DNA of 8,834 nucleotides, taken from positions 1 to 8,834 of the forward strand of contig JAJOKI010000033.1 of NCBI GenBank assembly GCA_021129915.1, in the 5' to 3' direction. The notes beneath the pieces were generated by a model, which was given only the letters and a program-made list of their open reading frames with translations, did no database searches and had not been told where the DNA came from. This stretch comes from Methanocellales archaeon (GTDB taxonomy: Archaea > Halobacteriota > UBA148 > JAJOKI01). Shown piece by piece: positions 1 to 5,693 of the stretch. A program made the translations under genes and the position numbers. Position 1 is the first letter of the stretch. Every line of letters starts with the position of its first letter.

Positions 1-54
1 GCTGTCTTCGCCCCTTTGGTCAGGCAGTTTCCTTCTTGAGTAGAAACTGCAGCT
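1..54 (-). other. Partial archaeal intron in tRNA-Gln
   Basis: On the minus strand the segment after the anticodon folds as nested helices. CCTTTGG (55-61, containing the anticodon) pairs perfectly with CCAAAGG (13-19), and inside that an 8-bp perfect hairpin pairs 24-31 with 43-50 around an 11-nt loop. Anticodon pairing with intron sequence, next to short unpaired stretches, is what a bulge-helix-bulge substrate of the archaeal splicing endonuclease looks like. The 3' splice site is not in view, so the intron is longer than about 54 nt or is followed by a second one. The 5' boundary is uncertain by 1-2 nt. Confidence 0.6.
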
Positions 55-92
55 CCAAAGGCCTGCAGGATTGACCGCTACCCTACGGGACT
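1..92 (-). tRNA. tRNA-Gln (anticodon UUG), 5' exon plus partial intron, cut by window edge
   Basis: Read on the minus strand from 92, the sequence starts AGTCCCG (acceptor 5' strand), continues with a D arm (GGG...GGT...TCC) and an anticodon stem CAGGC followed by C-TTTGG. This places anticodon UUG after U33, the usual archaeal tRNA-Gln pattern. The expected anticodon-stem partner, T arm (TTCRA loop) and acceptor 3' strand (CGGGACT) do not follow within the window. Instead there is a hairpin typical of an intron. The gene is therefore interrupted at or near the canonical 37/38 site, and its 3' exon lies left of position 1. It lies 37 nt downstream of tRNA-Val on the same strand, so the two may be co-transcribed. 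Identity as Gln is fairly sure; the 3' half is unseen. Confidence 0.75.
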
Positions 93-129
93 TGCAAAGA
101 TTTTCTTAGCCGGTCAGCCGCACAATAAT

Positions 130-230
130 GGGCCCGACCGGATTCGAACCGGTGATCCCCGCCATCTACACCCATTCAGCTGAGTAGGGTTGTGTAAAGG
201 CGATGTCATAACCAACTAGACCACGGACCC
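130..230 (-). tRNA. tRNA-Val (anticodon UAC), intron-containing
   Basis: The minus-strand cloverleaf is complete. The acceptor GGGTCCG pairs with CGGGCCC (one U-G pair). The D arm is GTC...GAC with a GTTGGTT loop. The anticodon stem TCGCC/GGCGG has one terminal U-G pair. The variable loop is GGATC, and the T arm is ACCGG-TTCGAAT-CCGGT. The precursor anticodon loop is 35 nt instead of 7, so an intron of 28 nt is present. After removal the loop reads TTTACA plus one base, giving anticodon UAC for valine. No CCA is encoded; the base after the discriminator position belongs to the spacer. The mature tRNA would be about 73 nt. It is transcribed away from the aIF1 cluster and toward tRNA-Gln. Confidence 0.93.
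165..192 (-). other. 28-nt intron in tRNA-Val anticodon loop
   Basis: The intron is bounded by the anticodon loop at about position 37/38. The anticodon-side TACA can pair with intron TGTA, and CCC pairs with GGG just inside it. This leaves a 3-nt bulge CAA on the 5' side and a 3-nt bulge GAT on the 3' side, with four base pairs between them: a good bulge-helix-bulge motif for the archaeal splicing endonuclease. The cut could be shifted by one base at both ends (loop TTTACAT or TTTACAC) without changing the anticodon. Confidence 0.85.
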
Positions 231-339
231 ATAATTGCCACAGCACACTAACGCCACTACATACCATAAGATTATCCCAATAACTATTTCATCTATATGT
301 CATAAGAGATATAAATCATCTTGGAGGGCTTTACAAAAA
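231..339. promoter_or_regulatory. Divergent spacer between tRNA-Val and aIF1, with RBS for aIF1
   Basis: No gene is supported here, although the reading frame of aIF1 stays open upstream to 235. TATA-like boxes for the plus strand occur at about 293-300 (ctatatgt) and 309-315 (atataaa). The Shine-Dalgarno GGAGGG at 323-328 lies 11 nt before the ATG at 340. The first box would give a leader that contains the Shine-Dalgarno site, while the second would give a nearly leaderless mRNA. Promoter assignment is by eye only. Confidence 0.45.
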
Positions 340-645
340 ATGAGTTCAGAAATGTGCTCCATTTGTGGCTTACCACGCGAACTCTGCGTTTGCGAGGAAG
401 TTGCAAAAGAGCAGCAAAGGATAGTGATTAAAGTGAATAGGCGCAGATATGGAAAAGAGGTCACAATTGTCGATGGGCTTGACCCACATGAGATCGATAT
501 TGGTGAACTCTCCAGCTACTTGAAATCACGACTGGCATGCGGTGGAACGACCAAAGATGGACAGATAGAATTACAGGGGAATCATAAAGACAGGGTAAAA
601 AAAATACTTATAGGAAAGGGATTTGGTGATGTTGAAATCTCGTAG
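340..645 (+). CDS. Translation initiation factor aIF1 (SUI1 family) with N-terminal zinc knuckle
   Basis: This 101-residue protein belongs to the archaeal SUI1/eIF1 family, which acts on the small ribosomal subunit in start-codon selection. A short Cys cluster comes first (C6xxC9 and C16xC18), likely binding zinc, as in many archaeal SUI1 proteins. The SUI1 fold follows from about residue 27: [20 protein letters not shown], then the helix with KSRLACGGT (62-70), and the final [11 protein letters not shown] strand-helix (80-90). The ATG at 340 is chosen because GGAGGG sits 11 nt upstream and because the Cys cluster begins right after it. The upstream frame extension to 235 has no family character and overlaps the spacer next to the tRNA. 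The next gene begins only 6 nt after the stop, so this factor probably shares a transcript with the envelope ABC genes. Confidence 0.93.
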   Translation: MSSEMCSICGLPRELCVCEEVAKEQQRIVIKVNRRRYGKEVTIVDGLDPHEIDIGELSSYLKSRLACGGTTKDGQIELQGNHKDRVKKILIGKGFGDVEIS

Positions 646-651
646 GCGAAG

Positions 652-1878
652 ATGAAAATGATGAGAATTAAACTGTTGTGCATCCTGCTCGTCGCAACGC
701 TCCTCATGCCAAGCGTAGCAGTAGCTGACGATCCAACGGTCGTAATCACGGACTATCAGGTCAGCCCAGGGGTGCTGATGCCCGGCGACATCGGAATCAT
801 CACGATAACGATAACGAACACGGCAACTGCGGCGACGCGAACTGAGGTCGATAAGATTGTCCGTGTTGCCACTACCGAAACGACCACAAGAGTCACCCCC
901 ATAAATGCAGATATCCATTCCATATTATTGCGTGGAAACGGGGTAGAGGTGATAACTGGACATTACAGGCGTCTTGGAGAGCTTGGACCGGGTCAGAGCA
1001 TCACAATCTCATTTGAGATAAGAGCTCCGGCAAGAGATGGCATATATTTCCCTGAAGTCTGGATCGATGTGTTGGGTGCAGGAAACGTTAGATATCCAAT
1101 CCCTGTAAAGGTGGACAGCTCAAGTGTTCTCTTGGTAGCAGATATTCCCCCCGCAATCCTTGTTGAGGAGTCCTCTGAACTTGAGTTGAGTATTGCAAAT
1201 ACAAGACCCAATCAGATAAGCAGCGTGCGCATAATTCCAAGAGCGGAAGGAGTAGAGATAACTCCAACCGAGATATTCATCGGCACGATGAAACCAGATG
1301 AAGTGAGGAACATTACATTTGAGCTATTCTCAGATTCTGCAGGAGTGAAGGATATTGCTTTTGAGTTGATATTCAGGAACTGCATCAACAATATTCACAC
1401 TGAACATTTGACATTGCCGATAGAGGTATTGAATCATCCAAGCGTCAGGTTGATAGCGGTCGGATATCCAGAGACCGTCAGAATGGGGGATGTGATCGAG
1501 ATCGAATTTGATGTCGTAAACGATAGATTGAGCGATGTTGTAGGTGTCAGAGTAATTCCCACTGTTGAGAATGTGCGCACAATTCCTTCAGAGGTTTTCA
1601 TCGGTTCGATGGAGCCAGATGATGTCTTTTCCGCCAGATTTGATATATATACCGCAGATCTTCCATTGGGCCGGAACGACATCGGCTTTAGGGTAGAGTT
1701 TAGAGATGCCGATGGCAGGTTCTTTGAATCCAAGGTGTATATCGTATCCATAGACGTGATTGAACGCATGGATGAGCCTGCGCCAATAATTCCGATAGTC
1801 GTCATGCTCCTGATCGTAATCGGATTGGTTGCGGGATTCTTCGTGTATAAGCGTAGGCAGCGCAATAAGCGGATGTAA
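652..1878 (+). CDS. Secreted, C-terminally anchored COG1361-type (S-layer-like/CARDB) protein
   Basis: This is a 408-residue predicted cell-surface protein. Residues 1-26 form a signal peptide: basic MKMMRIK, a hydrophobic core, then a likely cut near AVADD. The body is rich in beta-strands and holds three modules of about 100-125 residues: 27-153, 155-260 and 265-370. Modules 2 and 3 are clear repeats of each other, sharing VRIIP/VRVIP, then a TP(T/S)E(I/V)FIG(T/S)M(K/E)P(D) pattern and an F.(V/L).FR element. This is the layout of the COG1361 S-layer-like family with CARDB-like folds. Residues 378-399 form one membrane helix ending in KRRQRNKRM, so the chain faces outside with a basic cytoplasmic tail. 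It is followed after 4 nt by an ABC ATPase, suggesting a substrate-binding or adaptor role for that transporter, or a substrate of it. The Shine-Dalgarno site is weak; the ATG at 661 is an alternative start. Confidence 0.8.
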   Translation: MKMMRIKLLCILLVATLLMPSVAVADDPTVVITDYQVSPGVLMPGDIGIITITITNTATAATRTEVDKIVRVATTETTTRVTPINADIHSILLRGNGVEVITGHYRRLGELGPGQSITISFEIRAPARDGIYFPEVWIDVLGAGNVRYPIPVKVDSSSVLLVADIPPAILVEESSELELSIANTRPNQISSVRIIPRAEGVEITPTEIFIGTMKPDEVRNITFELFSDSAGVKDIAFELIFRNCINNIHTEHLTLPIEVLNHPSVRLIAVGYPETVRMGDVIEIEFDVVNDRLSDVVGVRVIPTVENVRTIPSEVFIGSMEPDDVFSARFDIYTADLPLGRNDIGFRVEFRDADGRFFESKVYIVSIDVIERMDEPAPIIPIVVMLLIVIGLVAGFFVYKRRQRNKRM

Positions 1879-1882
1879 AAAA

Positions 1883-2563
1883 ATGATTCGCACTGTGAAT
1901 CTGAAGAAGACTTTTGGAATGGGCGAGACAGAGGTGCGAGCACTTAGGGGCGTTGATCTTGAAGTTGAGGAGGGGGACTTTGTAGCCATACAGGGGCCTT
2001 CCGGATGCGGAAAATCCACGTTATTGAACCTGCTCGGATGCTTAGATCGCCCAACCAGCGGCAATGTGTTTATCAATGGTGTCGATACATCACTCCTCAA
2101 CGACAATGAGCTTGCCAAAATACGGAGAGAGAGGATAGGATTCATCTTTCAAAAGTATAATCTAATTCCAACGCTCAATGCACTGGAGAATGTCAAACTA
2201 TCCATGATGTTTGCTGGCGTAGGTTATGAGAGGCGAGTTGAGAGGGCTGTGAAGCTCTTGGAACTTGTGGGAATCGGTGAAAGAATGTATCATAAGCCCT
2301 CAGAACTGAGCGGAGGCGAGCAGCAAAGGGTTGCCATTGCGAGAGCGCTGAGCAATGATCCGCAGTTGATCCTCGGCGATGAGATAACTGGTAATCTGGA
2401 TACTGAAACCAGCAACATGGTAATGGATGTCATGAAGAGATTGAACCGGGATGGGAAGACACTTATAATCGTAACGCATGACTCGGAAGTCGCAGAGATG
2501 GCGCATCGAATTATACAAATAAAGGATGGCATTTTGGTAGGTGAAGTGGCAAAAGAAAATTGA
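1883..2563 (+). CDS. ABC transporter ATPase, MacB/LolD-like
   Basis: This 226-residue cytoplasmic ATP-binding subunit has all the ABC motifs: Walker A GPSGCGKST (38-46), Q-loop Q90, signature LSGGEQQ (142-148), Walker B LILGDE (162-167), D-loop NLD (171-173) and H-loop H199. The sequence around LRGVDLEVEEGDFVAIQGPS and the length match the MacB/LolD/FtsE-like subfamily that pairs with FtsX-fold permeases. The motif after Walker B reads DEITG where the family usually has DEPTG. The ATG at 1883 gives the family-standard N-terminus and lies 4 nt after the upstream stop; an in-frame start at 1829 would overlap that gene and adds unrelated residues. Its partner permease is two genes downstream. 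The family drives mechanotransmission or export from the outer face of the membrane; the substrate is unknown. Confidence 0.93.
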   Translation: MIRTVNLKKTFGMGETEVRALRGVDLEVEEGDFVAIQGPSGCGKSTLLNLLGCLDRPTSGNVFINGVDTSLLNDNELAKIRRERIGFIFQKYNLIPTLNALENVKLSMMFAGVGYERRVERAVKLLELVGIGERMYHKPSELSGGEQQRVAIARALSNDPQLILGDEITGNLDTETSNMVMDVMKRLNRDGKTLIIVTHDSEVAEMAHRIIQIKDGILVGEVAKEN

Positions 2564-2583
2564 TTAAAATCGGGGTGAAATAA

Positions 2584-3243
2584 ATGGATATGCTGAAAAT
2601 ACTATTTGAGCCAAATAAATTTTTTGGTGAAGAAAACGAGCAGGAAAGTGGCATAAAGATGCCTTTTTTGATCGTCCTCCTAAATGGAATAGTATGGATG
2701 GCAACCACTTTTCTGGTGATGGATGTTACATTGCCCATCATGGGACTTGAGGGGGTGCTTCCTGCCGATACAATCACTTTTGTGATTCTCTTCTCCTCAA
2801 TAGTAAGCTTGATTATGATATTTGTTATCTGGTTGATATCGACAGGCGTCTTCTATCTTATTTCATGCTTTTTTGAATCGGAGGGAGGTTTTAAAAAGAC
2901 CTTTAAGTTTGTAGGATACGGATTTTTACCGATGATATTTGCTTCGATAATAAATTTTGCCTCAACCTTTGCAATGCTGCCTGCAATGAAAAATGCAATA
3001 CAGATGGCAAGAGGGGATCCGGTTTTGATGGAAACACTTATGATGGAAGCAATGCAGGGAGACCCAATTGCGATTTTATCTTCTGTAATTGGAATTGTAT
3101 TTACTGTATGGGGCGTATATATCTGGATATTCGCGATACAGTATGCAAGGGGAGTATCACTTAAGAATTCAATGATTATTGTAGGAGTTCCATCTACCAT
3201 ATATGTGATATATTTGATGCATGGCCTCATTGGAATTATTTGA
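2584..3243 (+). CDS. Yip1-domain-like multipass membrane protein
   Basis: This 219-residue integral membrane protein has five or so hydrophobic stretches at about 27-47, 64-97 (possibly two helices), 107-133, 160-186 and 195-217. The N-terminal segment LKILFEPNKFF followed by a short charged stretch and the first helix is typical of archaeal and bacterial Yip1-domain proteins (PF04893), as is the later FKKTFKFVGYGFLP region. Functions of prokaryotic Yip1 proteins are largely unknown. A methionine-rich, moderately acidic loop (about 134-158) lies between two helices. The start is fixed by GGGGTGA at 2572-2578, 5 nt before the ATG. It sits between the ATPase and the permease of the ABC system, with gaps of 20 and 27 nt, which suggests an accessory membrane subunit or assembly factor. 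Family assignment is by pattern recognition, not a search. Confidence 0.65.
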   Translation: MDMLKILFEPNKFFGEENEQESGIKMPFLIVLLNGIVWMATTFLVMDVTLPIMGLEGVLPADTITFVILFSSIVSLIMIFVIWLISTGVFYLISCFFESEGGFKKTFKFVGYGFLPMIFASIINFASTFAMLPAMKNAIQMARGDPVLMETLMMEAMQGDPIAILSSVIGIVFTVWGVYIWIFAIQYARGVSLKNSMIIVGVPSTIYVIYLMHGLIGII

Positions 3244-3253
3244 ACGTGCTTAA

Positions 3254-3260
3254 GGGTGGT
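3254..3260 (+). promoter_or_regulatory. Ribosome binding site that sets the permease start
   Basis: GGGTGGT lies 10 nt before the ATG at 3271. It argues against the in-frame GTG at 3256, which lies inside this site and has no Shine-Dalgarno sequence of its own. Confidence 0.6.
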
Positions 3261-3270
3261 TTTGAATTAT

Positions 3271-4464
3271 ATGATTGGATTGGACAGTATAACTCTGGCG
3301 TACAGAAATATAACGGCGCGCAAAGCCCGCTCCCTGCTAACTCTTGTGGGCATAGCGGTAGGCATCGCCGCCATAGTTTCATTGATATCGATTGGTCAGA
3401 GCATGGAGTATGCGATAGTCGGAGAACTGACTCCAATGGTCGATATCATAAGCGTAATGCCGGGAGCAATTATTCCGGGAAGGGGCTATGTCCCACTCGG
3501 TGCTTTTACAGAGGAGGATATCGAAGATGTAAGACGGATCGATGGCGTAGATGAGGCAGTGGGTTGGATGATGGGAATCGTCGAGGTCGAACACGGGCGC
3601 GAAGTCGTTCCGATCGAGCTTATTGGGGGCGATTCACATGATATAGAAGAGATGTATGGTCCGTTCATTGAGATGGAGGATGGAAGATGGTTGCACGAGC
3701 GCGATCGTCGGGGAGTCATGATCGGCCACTCGGTTGCAACCGATTACTTTGAAGAGGAGATACGTGTTGGCGACCGCATAGAGATCGGCGGAGAGCGTAT
3801 TGTCGTCGTCGGAATCGTGAGGGGTGGCACGTTTGCTGCCGATGCGGACCATCAGATAATTGCTATAACGGAAACTGCCAGGGACTTCCTGGGAGTTGAT
3901 GATATAATGTATATGGTGGTGCGAGTTGATGATATCAATAGGGTGGAGGAGATTGCGGATGAAATTGAAGAGACTATAAATGAGAACCATAGGCTGGAAG
4001 AGTTTGCTACTGCGATGACGGTTGGTGCAGCGATAGATGCTCTGGGGACGGTATTTGGCATAATTAGTGCGGTTCTTGTAGGAATAGGCTCGATCGCCCT
4101 TGTTGTGGGATGTATAGGCATCATAAATTCTATGCTCATGTCCGTCATGGAGAGGACACACGAAATCGGAATAATGAAAGCCATTGGAGCGACCAATAGT
4201 GATATTCTCTTTCTGTTTCTGATGGAGGCGGGAATGATCAGCCTGGTCGGCGGTATACTTGGAATTATCTTGGGCATAGCTGTTGCTAAAATAGTTGGTA
4301 TTGGAATCGCCACGTTCCTCATGATAGATATGCCTCTGATCATATCTCCAGAAATCATAATCGGGGGGATGGCTCTTGCGGTTCTGGTGGGGGTTATAGC
4401 CGGGCTATATCCTGCACGAAAGGCAGCAAAAATGAGCCCTGTCGAGGCAGTTAGGTATGAGTGA
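3271..4464 (+). CDS. ABC transporter permease, MacB/FtsX type
   Basis: This 397-residue permease has the MacB topology. Residues 1-20 are a cytoplasmic amphipathic stretch (LAYRNITARKARS), followed by helix 1 at about 22-43 (LLTLVGIAVGIAAIVSLISIG). The extracytoplasmic MacB_PCD domain spans about 45-250, and three C-terminal helices sit at about 255-290, 313-345 and 360-380. The FtsX-fold signature ERTHEIGIMKAIGAT (294-308) follows the second helix, where it couples to the ATPase. The end is the classic GLYPARKAAKMSPVEAVRYE. It is the partner of the ATPase at 1883-2563 and probably works as a dimer. No classical outer-membrane partner is expected in an archaeon; the secreted COG1361-type protein encoded upstream is the natural outside partner. 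The stop codon abuts the stop of the convergent NMD3 gene. Confidence 0.93.
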   Translation: MIGLDSITLAYRNITARKARSLLTLVGIAVGIAAIVSLISIGQSMEYAIVGELTPMVDIISVMPGAIIPGRGYVPLGAFTEEDIEDVRRIDGVDEAVGWMMGIVEVEHGREVVPIELIGGDSHDIEEMYGPFIEMEDGRWLHERDRRGVMIGHSVATDYFEEEIRVGDRIEIGGERIVVVGIVRGGTFAADADHQIIAITETARDFLGVDDIMYMVVRVDDINRVEEIADEIEETINENHRLEEFATAMTVGAAIDALGTVFGIISAVLVGIGSIALVVGCIGIINSMLMSVMERTHEIGIMKAIGATNSDILFLFLMEAGMISLVGGILGIILGIAVAKIVGIGIATFLMIDMPLIISPEIIIGGMALAVLVGVIAGLYPARKAAKMSPVEAVRYE

Positions 4465-5508
4465 TTAACCCTTCTTTTCCGGCAAAACAAACACGCCCTC
4501 TCCGGTCTTGACGACCAGGATTTCATCTCCGCTTTCTGCCTTTAAAAAAGGTGGCTTGGGCAAAATCATTGGCTTGTATGAATCCGGGTCGAGAATTTGA
4601 ATCTCATCATCCTGCACCATCGTCAGAATAGTCTCTTCAGCATCAGATTCATGGCACAGTAATTTCACTCCTTTCAGACTCTTGGCATCTGAAATAAAAC
4701 GTGCGCCAGTCCTTAGGTCCATCCCAGTTACCTTTTTTCTGGAGCCAGTTATCTGGATCGCCCTGTCTTTCAGTGAGATGATATCCCCAGGCATGAGTTT
4801 AGGGATGCGTACCGCAAAGGAAATTCTGTAGACGTTCTTTCCATCTCTGTTGCCGACCAATTTTGATGCCTCTGAAAAGCTACCTCCAAATTTATCTATG
4901 ATGGCTTTGGATATCTGCCTGCCAGCCCTAATCGCCCCCACATAGATATCCATGCCCTCTTTCAGGTGTTTGATATCCGAAATAAACGCATTTCTACTGA
5001 TATCCTGGATTTGTTTGATGACCATGTGCGCAATCTTCTCCGAGGCGTGCCTTTCCATCTCCGTCAGAATGCGCCCGCTTGCCCTGACCTGTACGATACC
5101 CTCATAGTAACCCCTGGCAATTCGACAACATCGATCGCATGCCCTCTTTTTGATCCGAACCTCGACATCAAACTCTTTGAAAACACCCATCCCCTGCACC
5201 ACGGCATCCACACGAACGTGTATCTTGCTGGTGCGTCCATCCGATAATGGGGGTTTGAGTGCAATGCGCACATCATTGGCATCGGGATGGATATTCAATT
5301 GAGACATTATGGTTGGAGTTACAGCATCGGCATAATCTTGGTATTTAGTCCATCTGCCACCAGCGAAACAAGCCTCGCACGTTGGACATATCTCAAGTTC
5401 CAGTATAGATGGATATTCAATTAGATTGAAGTGTTTTATGAGGCATTGTGTGCAAAGCCCCCCCTCCGATGCACGGCCGCATTTAGGACAAAAAAGATGT
5501 GATGTCAT
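4465..5508 (-). CDS. NMD3-like ribosomal large-subunit (60S/50S) maturation factor
   Basis: This 347-residue protein resembles archaeal NMD3, homologous to the eukaryotic 60S export adaptor. Two N-terminal zinc-binding segments are visible: C7xxC10 with C18xxC21, and C41xxC44, completed by CDRC (124-127) in the RACDRCCRIARGYYEG element, which is the strongest family signature. The middle (about 150-240) corresponds to the conserved NMD3 core, with ISKAIIDKFGGSFSEASKLVG near 199-219. A beta-rich domain (about 228-290) then carries RIPKLMPGDII. In archaea the protein is thought to act on the large ribosomal subunit, not in nuclear export. The ATG at 5508 is preceded by AGGTAG about 6 nt upstream. 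It lies downstream of MCM and the decayed DUF424-like gene, and a TATA-like box within that remnant may give it its own promoter. Confidence 0.88.
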   Translation of the reverse strand: MTSHLFCPKCGRASEGGLCTQCLIKHFNLIEYPSILELEICPTCEACFAGGRWTKYQDYADAVTPTIMSQLNIHPDANDVRIALKPPLSDGRTSKIHVRVDAVVQGMGVFKEFDVEVRIKKRACDRCCRIARGYYEGIVQVRASGRILTEMERHASEKIAHMVIKQIQDISRNAFISDIKHLKEGMDIYVGAIRAGRQISKAIIDKFGGSFSEASKLVGNRDGKNVYRISFAVRIPKLMPGDIISLKDRAIQITGSRKKVTGMDLRTGARFISDAKSLKGVKLLCHESDAEETILTMVQDDEIQILDPDSYKPMILPKPPFLKAESGDEILVVKTGEGVFVLPEKKG

Positions 5509-5522
5509 CGGTATCTACCTTG

Positions 5523-5693
5523 TTAAGTTCCTTCGAGATGTTTTGTTACTAATGCAAACCTCATATAACAATGTATTTTATAAAATTCTTCGATTGCCCG
5601 AATGGTCAATTCTCCCTCATGGAGCGTTTTGCCGATAAACTCCCGGTCGCATACTGCCATAGTTTCGGATTCCGTTTGATATTAAGATAACAT
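5523..5693 (-). pseudogene. Decayed DUF424-like gene between MCM and NMD3
   Basis: On the minus strand an ATG (5693-5691) overlaps the MCM stop as TAATG, the usual arrangement of translationally coupled genes. It hits an in-frame TAA at codon 4 (5684-5682). The same frame then continues as YQTESET-MAVCDREFIGKTLHEGEL and on to EEFYK, which matches the N-terminal half of the archaeal DUF424 family (core AVCD.ELLGK.F.EG...FY.GE). The rest of that family, about 60 residues including the conserved GERA-type helix region, is missing; the frame ends after another 17 unrelated residues at TAA 5525-5523. A downstream ATG at 5660 could still start a 45-residue peptide, so residual coding is possible, but the early stop and missing half favour a pseudogene. 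Recognition is from memory of the family pattern. Confidence 0.62.
5575..5586 (-). promoter_or_regulatory. Palindromic TATA-like box, probable NMD3 promoter
   Basis: ATTTTATAAAAT is a perfect 12-bp palindrome resembling the archaeal TATA box. Transcription starting about 25 nt downstream on the minus strand would begin near 5553 and give NMD3 a leader of about 45 nt that includes its AGGTAG Shine-Dalgarno site. The box lies inside the decayed DUF424-like gene. Being palindromic it gives no orientation by itself. Confidence 0.45.

Noticed and set aside
21..51. Reading tRNA-Gln with a 28-nt intron ending before GCCTG
   Set aside because: The anticodon stem would pair well, but no T arm or acceptor follows in the remaining 20 nt, and the CCTTTGG/CCAAAGG pairing argues that this GCCTG is inside the intron. 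Not fully excluded if a second intron is present.
235..339. Extension of the aIF1 frame upstream to ATG 235
   Set aside because: The added 35 residues have no SUI1 character, begin 5 nt from the tRNA-Val 5' end, and ignore the GGAGGG site that serves ATG 340.
1829..1882. Earlier in-frame start for the ABC ATPase
   Set aside because: It overlaps the end of the upstream gene by 50 nt and adds residues absent from the family; ATG 1883 gives the standard N-terminus.
1434..2145. Minus-strand frames opposite the COG1361 protein and ABC ATPase
   Set aside because: No recognisable family, no ribosome binding site, and both genes on the plus strand are well supported.
3256..3270. GTG start for the permease
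   Set aside because: The GTG lies within the likely Shine-Dalgarno site; ATG 3271 has proper spacing and the family N-terminus.
3852..4526. Long minus-strand frame (224 codons) opposite the permease
   Set aside because: It is low-complexity shadow sequence opposite a clear FtsX-fold permease and overlaps the NMD3 end in another frame.
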